Assembly (NCBI RefSeq): GCF_018614035.1 | Contig: NZ_JAGGPA010000012.1 | Location: 62,001-126,000 of the forward strand | Origin: Streptomyces sp. ISL-96 | GTDB taxonomy: Bacteria > Actinomycetota > Actinomycetes > Streptomycetales > Streptomycetaceae | Length of the DNA: 64,000 nt | Direction of reading: 5' to 3' | Part shown: positions 48,209 through 55,954 of the stretch, one piece after another | Layout of the letters: each line of letters begins with the position of its first letter | Position numbering within the stretch: position 1 is the first letter of the stretch | The notes under the pieces: model-generated | Database searches by the model: none | Told to the model about the DNA's origin: nothing | What the model saw: only the letters and a program-made list of their open reading frames with translations | Translations under genes and position numbers: made by a program

Positions 48209-48232
48209 GTGTTGCAACGACCCCTCGAATTC
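48209..48232 (-). repeat. IS30 right terminal inverted repeat
   Basis: Read on the minus strand it begins GAATTCGAGGGGTCGTTGCA and then ACAC, the partner of the left repeat at 46927-46950. Confidence 0.72.
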
Positions 48233-48242
48233 GCCCAGGCGT

Positions 48243-48258
48243 GGGGGCCTCTTCACTG
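48243..48258 (-). terminator. Right half of the split terminator hairpin
   Basis: GGGGGCCTCTTCACTG, perfect complement of 46901-46916. It lies between the IS right end and the stop of the membrane-protein gene. As a lone half it cannot form the hairpin without a loop of over 1.3 kb. Confidence 0.82.
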
Positions 48259-48271
48259 TGCGCGTGGCCGG

Positions 48272-49378
48272 TCAGTGCGGGACCGCCGCTGCCTCGGCGA
48301 GGGCAGGGGCCAGGTCCTCCCTGCGGATGCGCTGGTCGACGTACAGCAGACTGTTCACGAGCTGCGGCAGGACGGCGGCGATGATCTGGGTGATGAAGGT
48401 GCCGACGAGGATGAACGCCATGTAGGAGCCCATCGCGGCGAAGGTTTCCGTGGCACTGGGATCCGGCCCCATGCTCGACATACCGGGCATGCTGGTTATC
48501 ATGCCGATGATCGTGAGCGGGAACTGGATGATGTACCCCGCGACTGTGGCGACGAGGTAACCCAGCAGGCTGATGCCGAAGATCCGCCACCAGGAGCCCT
48601 TCACCAGCAGGGCCGAGCGCCGCAGCGCGGCGACGGGGCCCCGGGACTCGAAGACCACGGCGGCCGGCGCCAGGCTGAACAGCACCCACAGCCAGATGCC
48701 CACAGGCATGATCGCGAGCGTCAGCACGAAGCCGAGCACGGCCCACCCCGGGCTCGCGTCGGACGACACGACCGCCACGATCAAAAAGATGTAACTGGCC
48801 ATGAAGAGGGCCATCACGAGCGCCGCGGCGAGCCAGGGCAGCAGCATCGTGCCGATCACGGCAGGGACCCTGGGCCAGGCGCGGCGCCACACCGCGCCGA
48901 AGGTCGTACGGCGACCGAGGACCGCGTCCTGGAGTACCGCGGGGCAGGCGGCGTAGATGGTCGCTGTGGCGACGATCATGGCCAGCAACGCCACGATCCA
49001 GACGACGCCGAAGGAGATGCCCAGCGACCACGCGTCACCGGAGTCGAAGTGGTCGTCGTACGAGCCGGAGTCGAACGCCCTGTCCAGGATGTCGCTCGTG
49101 GCGGAGTACGCGACCGCCAGGGCCGCGCCCAGCACCACGAGCGCACCGCCGTACGCCAGCACGGCTATGCCGAACAGTTGCGTCCAGTGCCGGCCCATCG
49201 TGGACATGGTGCCGCCGAGGATGTCCCCCGCGTTCAGCGGGGCGAGCGGTATCACGCCCGGCTTGGGCCGGGGCGGCGGCGGCATCCACCCGCCGCCCCA
49301 GCCGGGCGGTGGGGGTGGCGGGGGTCCTGCGTGCGGTCCGCCGCCGTGGGGGCCGTTCCATCCCGAATCGTGCGCCAC
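48272..49378 (-). CDS. Multi-pass membrane protein with Pro/Gly-rich N-terminus
   Basis: The 368-residue protein starts with a cytoplasmic stretch of about 45 residues rich in Pro and Gly (GPHAGPPPPPPPGWGGGWM). Five to six hydrophobic segments follow. The segment PLNAGDILGGTMSTMGRHW and the later SRGPVAALRRSALLVKGSWWR pattern resemble the membrane domain of glycerophosphodiester phosphodiesterase-like (GPDPase_memb/DUF975-type) proteins, without a catalytic domain. GTG 49378 is preferred over GTG 49384 because ACGGAG is spaced five bases from it. Function unknown. It is convergent with suf and has lost its shared terminator to the IS insertion. Confidence 0.8.
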   Translation of the reverse strand: MAHDSGWNGPHGGGPHAGPPPPPPPGWGGGWMPPPPRPKPGVIPLAPLNAGDILGGTMSTMGRHWTQLFGIAVLAYGGALVVLGAALAVAYSATSDILDRAFDSGSYDDHFDSGDAWSLGISFGVVWIVALLAMIVATATIYAACPAVLQDAVLGRRTTFGAVWRRAWPRVPAVIGTMLLPWLAAALVMALFMASYIFLIVAVVSSDASPGWAVLGFVLTLAIMPVGIWLWVLFSLAPAAVVFESRGPVAALRRSALLVKGSWWRIFGISLLGYLVATVAGYIIQFPLTIIGMITSMPGMSSMGPDPSATETFAAMGSYMAFILVGTFITQIIAAVLPQLVNSLLYVDQRIRREDLAPALAEAAAVPH

Positions 49379-49471
49379 ATTCACTCCGTTACGTTTTCTT
49401 CAGGCCCTGACCGGGCGGTACACCGTATCGGGTGCCTGTCGCCCGGCGGAACGGAGTTCGAGCCCACGGGA

Positions 49472-49511
49472 TGCGTACGGTCGTACACATTGATGTGTAC
49501 AGTCGTACGCA
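49472..49511 (+). promoter_or_regulatory. 40-bp palindromic operator before the SMR efflux gene
   Basis: TGCGTACGGTCGTACACAT (49472-49490) and ATGTGTACAGTCGTACGCA (49493-49511) form a palindrome with 16 of 19 paired positions matching and a two-base spacer. The right arm ends on the A of the SMR start codon. A candidate -10, TACAGT at 49498-49503, lies in the right arm. Such long palindromes are typical TetR-family operators, and a TetR gene follows the SMR gene. Confidence 0.75.
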
Positions 49512-49837
49512 TGCCCTTGCCCTACGTACTGCTGGCCGCGGCCATCGCGGCGGAGGTGGCTGGGACCACGGCCATGAAGTACAGCGACGGATTCACCAAG
49601 TTGTGGCCCTCGCTGGGCACGGCCGCCGGCTACCTGCTCGCTTTCACGCTGCTCGCGCAGACCCTCAAGTCCATGTCCGTCGGCACCGCCTACGCGATCT
49701 GGGCGGGCGTCGGCACGGCGGCCGTCGCCGCCATCGGCATGTTCTTCCTCGGGGAGTCGGCGAACGCGGTCAAGCTGGCTGGGATCGGCCTGGTCATCGT
49801 CGGGGTCGTCCTGCTCAACCTGGGCGGTGCGCACTGA
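49511..49837 (+). CDS. Small multidrug resistance (SMR) family efflux protein
   Basis: The 108-residue protein has four transmembrane helices and the SMR signature. The essential membrane Glu is in AAIAAEVAGTTAMKYSDGF at residue 14, and the W of the helix-3 motif is in SVGTAYAIWAGVGT. QacE/EmrE-type members export cationic compounds in exchange for protons; guanidinium exporters share the fold. The ATG is directly preceded by the operator and has no ribosome-binding site, so a leaderless transcript is likely. A TetR regulator starts 13 bases after the stop. Confidence 0.93.
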   Translation: MPLPYVLLAAAIAAEVAGTTAMKYSDGFTKLWPSLGTAAGYLLAFTLLAQTLKSMSVGTAYAIWAGVGTAAVAAIGMFFLGESANAVKLAGIGLVIVGVVLLNLGGAH

Positions 49838-49850
49838 TGGGCTGTCACTG

Positions 49851-50387
49851 ATGGCTCGCCGTTACGATCCCGAGCGCCGCCAGCGCATCATCGACGCCGC
49901 GATACGGGTCGTCGGGAGCAAGGGCATCGCGGGGCTGAGCCACCGGTCCGCCGCGGCCGAGGCCGAGGTGCCGCTCGGCTCGACGACGTACCACTTCAAG
50001 ACCCTCGACGAGCTGATGGTCGCCGCGCTGCGGCAGGCCAGCGAAGGCTTCGCGAAGGCGGTGAGCGCGCGCGGCGCGCTGGAGGATCCGCGCTCCGATC
50101 TCGCCGAAGAACTCGCCCAGTTGCTGGGGGAGTGGATGGCCGGGGACCGTACCGGAGTGGAGCTGGAGTACGAGCTCTACCTGGCCGCGCTGCGCCGGCC
50201 GGCCCTGCGTCCCGTCGCCGCCGAGTGGTGCGCGGGCCTCGCCGACCAGCTGGCGCGGCGCACCGATCCGGTCACGGCGCGGGCGCTGGTGGCGCTGATG
50301 GACGGGATCTGCCTTCAGGTGCTGCTGACGGGTGCGGAGTACGACGCGGCGTACGCGCGGGAGATGCTGGCGCGCGTCATCGGCTGA
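49851..50387 (+). CDS. TetR/AcrR family transcriptional regulator
   Basis: The 178-residue protein has an N-terminal TetR helix-turn-helix (RRQRIIDAAIRVVGSKGIAG, then LSHRSAAAEAEVPLGSTTYHF, two consecutive blocks covering residues 8-50) and an all-helical ligand domain. It is 13 bases downstream of the SMR gene, so the two form a unit probably autoregulated from the palindrome at 49472-49511. The natural inducer is unknown. Confidence 0.9.
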   Translation: MARRYDPERRQRIIDAAIRVVGSKGIAGLSHRSAAAEAEVPLGSTTYHFKTLDELMVAALRQASEGFAKAVSARGALEDPRSDLAEELAQLLGEWMAGDRTGVELEYELYLAALRRPALRPVAAEWCAGLADQLARRTDPVTARALVALMDGICLQVLLTGAEYDAAYAREMLARVIG

Positions 50388-50647
50388 GCCGGTGGATTGT
50401 GTTCAGCGCCGCCTCGACGCTCGCTGGAACTCGCGGATCGTGACCCCGGCCACGGCATGGACGGCGGGGGGCGCGGTGATCGCGGCGGGGCGGCTGGGCG
50501 GCCGTACGTCGGGGCGGTAGCCGGGGCTCGCCCCCGGACCCGGTCGGCCAGCGCCGGACCAGCTGATTTCCGCCCCGGGGGGCGGGTCGGCGCCCGGCAT
50601 CCGGGACCGGTTCGCCTCTGTGTGCCAGTCCCGGTTAGCGTTCAGGC

Positions 50648-51643
50648 ATGACCGATACGACTGCTACTGCTACTCGCACCACCGGCGCTGTCGCCGCCGG
50701 CCTCGCCACCATCGCCGCGGACGGCACTGTCCTCGACACCTGGTTCCCCTCCCCCGAGCTTGTCGCGGAGCCCGGCCCCGCCGGCACCGAGCGCCTCACC
50801 GCCGAGCGGGCCGCCGAGCTGCTCGGCGCCTCCGCGCCGAAGGCCGTCGGCCCCGACGCCCGCCGCGGCGTCGAGGTCGTCGCCGTCCGTACGGTCATCG
50901 CCTCGCTCGACGACAAGCTGCTGGACGCCCACGACGCGTACCTGCGCCTCCACCTCCTCTCGCACCGCCTGGTCCAGCCGCACGGCCAGAACCTGGACGG
51001 CGTCTTCGGCCTCCTCGCCAACGTCGCCTGGACCTCGCTCGGCCCGGTCGCCGTCGACCAGCTGGAGACGGTGCGGCTGAACGCCCGCGCCGAGGGCCTG
51101 CACCTCCAGGTGACCTCGGTGGACAAGTTCCCGCGCATGACGGATTACGTCGCCCCGTCGGGCGTCCGTATCGCCGACGCGGACCGCGTCCGCCTCGGCG
51201 CGCACCTCGCCTCCGGAACCACCGTCATGCACGAGGGCTTCGTCAACTTCAACGCCGGCACGCTCGGTACCTCCATGGTCGAGGGCCGCATCTCCGCGGG
51301 CGTCGTCATCGGAGACGGCACCGACATCGGCGGCGGCGCGTCCACCATGGGCACCCTCTCCGGCGGCGGCAACGTACGCATCACCATCGGCGAGCGCTGC
51401 CTGGTCGGCGCCGAGGCGGGCGTCGGCATCGCGCTCGGCGACGAGTGCGTGGTCGAGGCGGGCCTGTACGTGACGGCGGGCACCCGCGTCACGATGCCCG
51501 ACGGCCAGATCGTCAAGGCCCGCGAACTGTCCGGCGCCAGCAACATCCTCTTCCGCCGCAACTCGGTAACCGGCACCGTCGAGGCCCGCCCGAACAACGC
51601 GGTCTGGGGCGGCCTGAACGAAATCCTCCACACCCACAACTGA
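50648..51643 (+). CDS. dapD: 2,3,4,5-Tetrahydropyridine-2,6-dicarboxylate N-succinyltransferase
   Basis: The 331-residue enzyme acts in the succinylase branch of lysine and diaminopimelate synthesis. An N-terminal domain of about 150 residues is followed by a left-handed beta-helix with hexapeptide repeats ([18 protein letters not shown], then [18 protein letters not shown]). The actinobacterial group 2 DapD motif [15 protein letters not shown] is near residue 200. The upstream 260 bases contain only a weak hairpin (CCGGGAC at 50601 with GTCCCGG at 50628) and no gene. Confidence 0.95.
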   Translation: MTDTTATATRTTGAVAAGLATIAADGTVLDTWFPSPELVAEPGPAGTERLTAERAAELLGASAPKAVGPDARRGVEVVAVRTVIASLDDKLLDAHDAYLRLHLLSHRLVQPHGQNLDGVFGLLANVAWTSLGPVAVDQLETVRLNARAEGLHLQVTSVDKFPRMTDYVAPSGVRIADADRVRLGAHLASGTTVMHEGFVNFNAGTLGTSMVEGRISAGVVIGDGTDIGGGASTMGTLSGGGNVRITIGERCLVGAEAGVGIALGDECVVEAGLYVTAGTRVTMPDGQIVKARELSGASNILFRRNSVTGTVEARPNNAVWGGLNEILHTHN

Positions 51644-51655
51644 TCAAGCGCACCA

Positions 51656-51700
51656 TTGAGCGCCCTCCCCGGCCGTAGACGGCACCGGGAGGGCGCTCAA
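51656..51700 (+). terminator. Intrinsic terminator after dapD
   Basis: TTGAGCGCCCTCCC (51656-51669) pairs perfectly with GGGAGGGCGCTCAA (51687-51700) around a 17-base loop, 12 bases after the dapD stop. Confidence 0.88.
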
Positions 51701-51947
51701 CCTGTATGCCTTCGGGAGGGCAGGGGGCGCCGACACTGACCCGCTCGATTGGCGGAACTGGCAGCGGGCGGGCCTACTGCCTGATGAGGTCGGAGAGCGG
51801 GACCCCGAGCGCGAGCGATACGGAGTACCTGCTCGCAGCTGGGTACGTGCGTTGCGAACTCGACGCGAGGACCGGGTGGGCTCCGGCACGGTTTACTGGC
51901 CGTATCCGGCCGCCAGTCCTGGCCACGGTGAGCAAGGAGTGACGCGG

Positions 51948-52598
51948 GTGATCAGCGAAGACCAGTTCAGGCAAGCGAAGCTGATCTGGGACTACCACCA
52001 CATGGGGCACCGGCTGCGGAAGGTCGATGTCGCTGTCGGTCTGGGCAGCAACGATCTTGGGGTGGCCTCCTTCTGCGCCGAGCTGTATCACGCCGGGCTG
52101 TTCCCCACCCTTGTGTTCACCGGCGGCAGCGGTCGTCCCAGCGCAGCGCTCTTCCCGCGTGGTGAGGCCGTGCACTTCCGCGAGCGCGTGCTTGAGCTCG
52201 GTGTTCCCGACTCGGCGATCGTGCTGGAGCCGAACGCGGCGAACACCGGGCAGAACATCGCCTTCTCCCGGCAGGTTCTGGCCGATGCCGGGATCACGCC
52301 CTCCACGGTGTTGCTGGTCTCCAGGCCCGGCATGGAGCGGCGGTCCTTTGCCACCGCCCGCAGGGTGTGGCCGGAGGTGGAGGTTGTCTGTGCTTCGGAG
52401 CCAGTGAGTTTTGACGGCTACCTCAAGAGAATCGGTGACGAAAAGCTCGTCCTCGACATGCTTGTCGGGGGCCTCCAGCGGGTGATTGAGTATCCGAAGC
52501 TCGGATTCGCCATCGAGCAGGATGTGCCGGAGGACGTGCGTAGCGCGTACGAATCTCTCGTTGCCGCAGGCTTCGACAGCCGTCTTCTCAGCACCTGA
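51948..52598 (+). CDS. YdcF family (DUF218) protein
   Basis: The 216-residue protein starts at GTG 51948, nine bases after AAGGAG. It has the YdcF/SanA/ElyC fold motifs: DVAVGLGSNDLGVASF near residue 25, LVFTGGSG with SAALFPRGEAVHF near 60, LEPNAANTGQNIAFSRQVL near 95 and LVSRPGMERRSFATARRV near 120. Unlike ElyC it has no membrane helix and is a soluble short form (similar to E. coli YdcF, which binds S-adenosylmethionine). Function not established. The 250 bases between the dapD terminator and this start hold no supported gene. Confidence 0.87.
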   Translation: MISEDQFRQAKLIWDYHHMGHRLRKVDVAVGLGSNDLGVASFCAELYHAGLFPTLVFTGGSGRPSAALFPRGEAVHFRERVLELGVPDSAIVLEPNAANTGQNIAFSRQVLADAGITPSTVLLVSRPGMERRSFATARRVWPEVEVVCASEPVSFDGYLKRIGDEKLVLDMLVGGLQRVIEYPKLGFAIEQDVPEDVRSAYESLVAAGFDSRLLST

Positions 52599-52615
52599 CA
52601 CGCAGGGGGAGACAG

Positions 52616-53158
52616 GTGGCGTTTCTGGATCAGATGCCGGCGCTGATCGGTGTGGTGGTGGGCTCGGCCGGCTCGTACACCGCGGCGGCTCTCATAGAGC
52701 GGAATCGATGGCGTCGCGGCCGGGCGGAGCGCTGGGACGAGAAGCGGTTCGAGATTTACACGGGCTATGCCAACACCCTCAAGACTCAGATACGCATCGC
52801 ACAGCGCCTCGGAGCCGCACGCGGCTTCCAGACCGTGCTCGACCCGATCGATGTGGACGAGGGGATGCGGTTGCTCGCGGACGCCGAGTCGAAGCGGTCG
52901 GCGGAGTGGGAAGCCGTACTGCTGATCGGTGATGCCGACACGGTCAAAGCCGCACGCGCGTGGCACGAGTCGGTCTGGATCTATGAGCTGTACGCCCGAG
53001 GCCAGCGCACCGACTTCGAAGGCTGGGCCCAGGCCGAGAGCCAGGTGAGCGCGGCGCGTGATGAGTTCTATGCGTGTGCACGCCGCGACCTGAGCGTTCC
53101 GGGCCCGCCGCCACCGTCCGGCAACTGGCCACGGCAGTGGGAGGGCGGGTCCTCCTAG
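52616..53158 (+). CDS. Hypothetical protein with N-terminal membrane segment
   Basis: The 180-residue protein starts at GTG 52616, 17 bases after the YdcF-family stop and preceded by GGGGGAGACAG. One hydrophobic helix lies at residues 6-26 (ALIGVVVGSAGSYTAAAL), then a basic RWRRGRAERW patch and a long helical cytoplasmic part. I do not recognise the family; similar one-helix proteins are frequent in Streptomyces accessory regions. The close spacing suggests co-transcription with the YdcF-family gene. Confidence 0.65.
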   Translation: MAFLDQMPALIGVVVGSAGSYTAAALIERNRWRRGRAERWDEKRFEIYTGYANTLKTQIRIAQRLGAARGFQTVLDPIDVDEGMRLLADAESKRSAEWEAVLLIGDADTVKAARAWHESVWIYELYARGQRTDFEGWAQAESQVSAARDEFYACARRDLSVPGPPPPSGNWPRQWEGGSS

Positions 53159-53299
53159 CGGCGAGCCGCCGTGTGTGCGCCGTACTGGTGGCCGTACACC
53201 GCACTCTCACGGAGGACCTTGCGTGACCTCTGGGCCGTTCGGGTGGATAAGCAGGTCGACACATCGGACGAAGAATCAGACGCACGGCGAGGGAACCGC

Positions 53300-53524
53300 A
53301 TGACGACACAGCACGCGCGAGCACTTGCCCGATGGATCACCGGATGCGGCGTGGTTCTCATGGCGGTGGGGCTGCCGGCCGGGGCGGTGCACGCCGACGA
53401 GACGCACAACAACTCGCACAACGCGCCTCGCGTGATGCTGTTGTCCGTGGGCCAGATCGACGACCCGATGGAGGACGTCCTGGAGCACGCCACCATCCTC
53501 GGCAAGACCTACATGTCGGGCTGA
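53300..53524 (+). CDS. Small secreted protein of unknown function
   Basis: The 74-residue product starts at ATG 53300 after GAGGGA. It has a classic signal peptide (TTQHARALARWITGCG, hydrophobic core, then VGLPAGAVHA and a cut before DETHNN). The mature part of about 43 residues is short, with MLLSVGQIDDPMEDVLEHA near its middle and no cysteine. It may be a surface or secreted small protein. Its end overlaps the end of the convergent dapA-like pseudogene by 16 bases. Confidence 0.62.
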   Translation: MTTQHARALARWITGCGVVLMAVGLPAGAVHADETHNNSHNAPRVMLLSVGQIDDPMEDVLEHATILGKTYMSG

Positions 53525-54415
53525 GTCTGCCGCCGGTTCAGACTTTCGTACGCCTTGAGCAGCCCGTCGACCGTCGCCCGGTCGGCGGGCCGCAGTGGTT
53601 CCCTGACCGGTCCCGCCGGCAGGCCGAGCGCGCGCCGAGCAGGCCCTTCGTGGTGACGGTGCCGGGCAGGCCCGATGCCATCGTGAGCGTGATGAGGGGC
53701 AGAGTGGCCTGGTGGGCGCGGGTGGCGCCCGCCGTGTCTCCGGCGTCGTACGCGTCGAGGACCGCCCGCATCGCGCGGGGCGCGGAGTTGGCGACCGTAC
53801 TGACATAGCCCGCGCCGCCCAACGCGTAGAGCGGCAGGTTGAGTTCTTCGCTGCCCGAGTAGTAGGCGAGAGCGGTTCGGGCGTGGCGCTGCCCAGCAGG
53901 TCGTACGCGCAGTCCTTCACCGCGGTGATACGCGGGTGCCCGGCGAGGCGCAGCATGGTCTCGACCTCGATGCGGGTGCCGGTACGGCCGGGGATGTCGT
54001 ACAGCATCAGCGGGACGCCGACCGCGTCCGCGACCCGCCGGAAGTGCGCTTCCACGGCGTCCTGCGGCGGTCGGCTGTAGTACGGCGTGACCACCAACAG
54101 GCCGTCAGCTCCCGCCTGTTCGGCCGCCTGTGCCAGCTCGACCGTGTGGCGCGTGTCGGCGCTGCCTACGCCCGCGAGGACCGACGCCCGGTCACCGACC
54201 GCCTCGGACACGGCCCGTACGAGCGCGCTCTTCTCGGCGTCGGTGGTGGTCGGGGACTCGCCGGTGGTGCCGTTCAGGACCAGGCCCTCGCAGCCGCCTG
54301 CGGAGACCAGGCGGTCGGCGAGCGACTGGGCGCCGTCAAGGTCCAGTGCTCCTGCTGAGGTGAAGGGCGTGATCATTGCGCACAGGGCGCGCCCGAAAGG
54401 GCCTGATGCGGTCAT
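53509..54415 (-). pseudogene. Second dihydrodipicolinate synthase-like gene (DapA/NAL family), two frameshifts
   Basis: From ATG 54415 the product matches the DapA/N-acetylneuraminate lyase TIM barrel: LVLNGTTGESPTTT, VVTPYYSRPPQ, MLYDIPGRTG, and the Schiff-base lysine in ITAVKDCAYDLLGS. After that the frame is lost near 53896 by one missing base. It resumes in the next frame as RTALAYYSGSEELNLPLYAL and GGAGYVSTVANSAP. A second missing base near 53634, in a GCGCGCGC tract, shifts it again. The third frame continues LGLPAGPVREPLRPADR to a TAG at 53509. All three pieces are in order and full length (about 302 codons). It could be a true pseudogene or carry base-calling errors. Confidence 0.83.
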
Positions 54416-54458
54416 ACGGGCAGTCTCGGCCCGCCGGACGGTGAAGGTCCACTTAGAT

Positions 54459-54482
54459 CTGCTTGGGGTGAACAGCAAGCAG
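54459..54482. promoter_or_regulatory. Inverted repeat in the divergent dapA-like/SDR promoter region
   Basis: CTGCTTG (54459-54465) and CAAGCAG (54476-54482) face each other across 10 bases in the 130-base divergent intergenic region. A shared operator is possible; no regulator gene is adjacent. Confidence 0.4.
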
Positions 54483-54545
54483 TGCTGAACAATCTGGCAT
54501 GATCGCTGGGGCGCGGCAGGCCGTATCAAGGGGAGGTACTGCTCG

Positions 54546-55289
54546 ATGAGCGAAGAGCGTGTGGCACTCGTGACGGGTTCGTCGTCGGGGATCGGCGCGG
54601 CCGTCGCCCGCCGGCTCGCCGCCGCGGGAGTCCGGGTGATCGTCAACTCCGCCCACTCGGCCGAGGCGGGGCAGGCACTCGCCGGTGAACTGCCCGGCGC
54701 CCGTTACGTCCAGGCCAATGTGGCCGTGGAGGACGACGCGAAGCGGCTCGTGGCGGAGGCGGTCGCGGCGTACGGACGCCTCGACATCCTGGTCAACAGC
54801 GCGGGTACGACGCGTTTCATCCCGCACCACGATCTCGAAGCCGCTGGTCCTGACGTCTGGCGGGACATCTTCGACGTCAACGTCATCGGCGTCTGGCAGA
54901 CGATCACGGCCGCGGCCACGCACTTGCGGGCGGCACCGGGCGGCGCGGGATGCGTGGTCAACGTGTCCTCGCAGGCGGGCGTACGGCCGGGCGGCAGCTC
55001 CATCCCGTACGCCGTCAGCAAGGCGGCCGTGAACCACATGACGAAGCTGCTGGCCAAGACCCTGGGTCCGGAGGTACGGGTCAACGCGGTCGCCCCCGGC
55101 CTGATCGACACCCCGTGGTTCGACGGGGTGGAGGGCGCGGACAAGGCGATGGCGGAGGTGGCGGGGGCGGTGCCGCTGCGCCGGGTCGGCAAACCGGAGG
55201 ACATCGCGGAGGCGGTGTACGACCTCACTCGCGCCGCGTACATCACCGGGGAAGTGCTGCTCGTCGACGGTGGCGGGCACTTGTTGTGA
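54546..55289 (+). CDS. SDR family oxidoreductase
   Basis: The 247-residue classical short-chain dehydrogenase has the cofactor motif TGSSSGIG at residues 10-17, the NSAG strand near 85, the catalytic Ser in VNVSSQAG near 140 and the YxxxK motif in YAVSK near 157. The C-terminal ITGEVLLVDGG is complete. GTG/ATG context: ATG 54546 follows GGGGAGG. Substrate unknown. It is divergent from the dapA-like pseudogene, and together they could have been a catabolic pair for a sugar or amino acid derivative, which is inference. Confidence 0.9.
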   Translation: MSEERVALVTGSSSGIGAAVARRLAAAGVRVIVNSAHSAEAGQALAGELPGARYVQANVAVEDDAKRLVAEAVAAYGRLDILVNSAGTTRFIPHHDLEAAGPDVWRDIFDVNVIGVWQTITAAATHLRAAPGGAGCVVNVSSQAGVRPGGSSIPYAVSKAAVNHMTKLLAKTLGPEVRVNAVAPGLIDTPWFDGVEGADKAMAEVAGAVPLRRVGKPEDIAEAVYDLTRAAYITGEVLLVDGGGHLL

Positions 55290-55312
55290 CACCGAGGTGG
55301 GGGAGTGGGAGC

Positions 55313-55933
55313 GTGGGCGTACGCCGAAGCGGTGGGGCGGTGGCCTGGATGGTCGCGGGGGTGATCGCACTGTCGGGGTGCGATTTCCTCGTACCGGACG
55401 GTGAGGGGGAGCCGGGGCCCACGCCGAGGCCGGTTCCGACACGGAGCGCCACTGCTGCGCCTGCCCCTGCCCCGCCGGCCTCCGGGTCTCCCTCGGCGGG
55501 GCCCCGGCCGGCCGGCTGCTCGTCCGGGCAGCCCGAAGTAGCCATGGGCGAGGTGCAGGCGGCCCTCGGCCACCGGGCCGTCGGACTCACCCTGACCAAC
55601 TGCGGCAAGGACCCCTACCAGGTCTTCGGCTACCCCAGCGTCCAGGCATTGGGAACCGACGGCAAGGTACTCGACGTGTGGGTGAAGCGCGGTTCCTCGT
55701 ACATGGGCGCTGACAAAGGCCCCACTTCGGTGATCCTCGCCCCCGGCGAGAGCGTGCGGTCGCTCCTCTCCTGGACGAGCAACCCCAAGACCGGACGACT
55801 GCAGCAGGCGTCCGCCCTTGCGATCGCCCCGGCCGCCGGCGAGAAGGCGCGGACGTTTCCGCTGGAGGGCAGCGATGTCCGTACGGTGGACGAACTCACC
55901 CTGACCGCCTGGCACGCGGCAGCCACCGGCTGA
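55313..55933 (+). CDS. DUF4232 domain lipoprotein
   Basis: The 206-residue product starts at GTG 55313 after GGGAGTGGGAG. It has a hydrophobic N-terminus ending in the lipobox LSGC, a Pro/Ala/Ser-rich linker of about 45 residues, then a beta-sandwich with CSSGQPEVAMGEVQAALGHR, TLTNCGKDPYQVFGYPSVQ and ILAPGESVRSLLSW. This pattern is the DUF4232 family, frequent as secreted or anchored proteins in actinobacteria. Role unknown. An earlier GTG at 55286 overlapping the SDR stop is the alternative start. Confidence 0.8.
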   Translation: MGVRRSGGAVAWMVAGVIALSGCDFLVPDGEGEPGPTPRPVPTRSATAAPAPAPPASGSPSAGPRPAGCSSGQPEVAMGEVQAALGHRAVGLTLTNCGKDPYQVFGYPSVQALGTDGKVLDVWVKRGSSYMGADKGPTSVILAPGESVRSLLSWTSNPKTGRLQQASALAIAPAAGEKARTFPLEGSDVRTVDELTLTAWHAAATG

Positions 55934-55954
55934 CCTTGGCCCGCCCGCCCCGCC

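Larger units (their letters stand above)
46927..48232 (+). mobile_element. IS30-family insertion sequence
   Basis: An element of about 1.3 kb with imperfect terminal inverted repeats (24 bases, 18 identical) and an IS30-type DDE transposase reading frame, inserted between sufT and a convergent membrane-protein gene. The ends are placed by the inverted repeats starting GAGTTC and GAATTC. A 3-base CCC occurs at 46922-46924 and at 48234-48236 and could be the target duplication, but the match is too short to be sure. The transposase frame is broken, so this copy is probably not autonomous. Confidence 0.85.

Noticed and set aside
46922..48236. CCC as a certain target-site duplication of the IS
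   Set aside because: Three C bases in a GC-rich genome are not significant, and the ends inferred from them (TT versus G overhang) are not symmetrical. Mentioned only as a possibility.
51706..51942. A 78-codon plus-strand frame between dapD and the YdcF gene
   Set aside because: It has no ribosome-binding site, no recognisable motif, and ends on the ribosome-binding site of the next gene. I treat the region as noncoding or relic.
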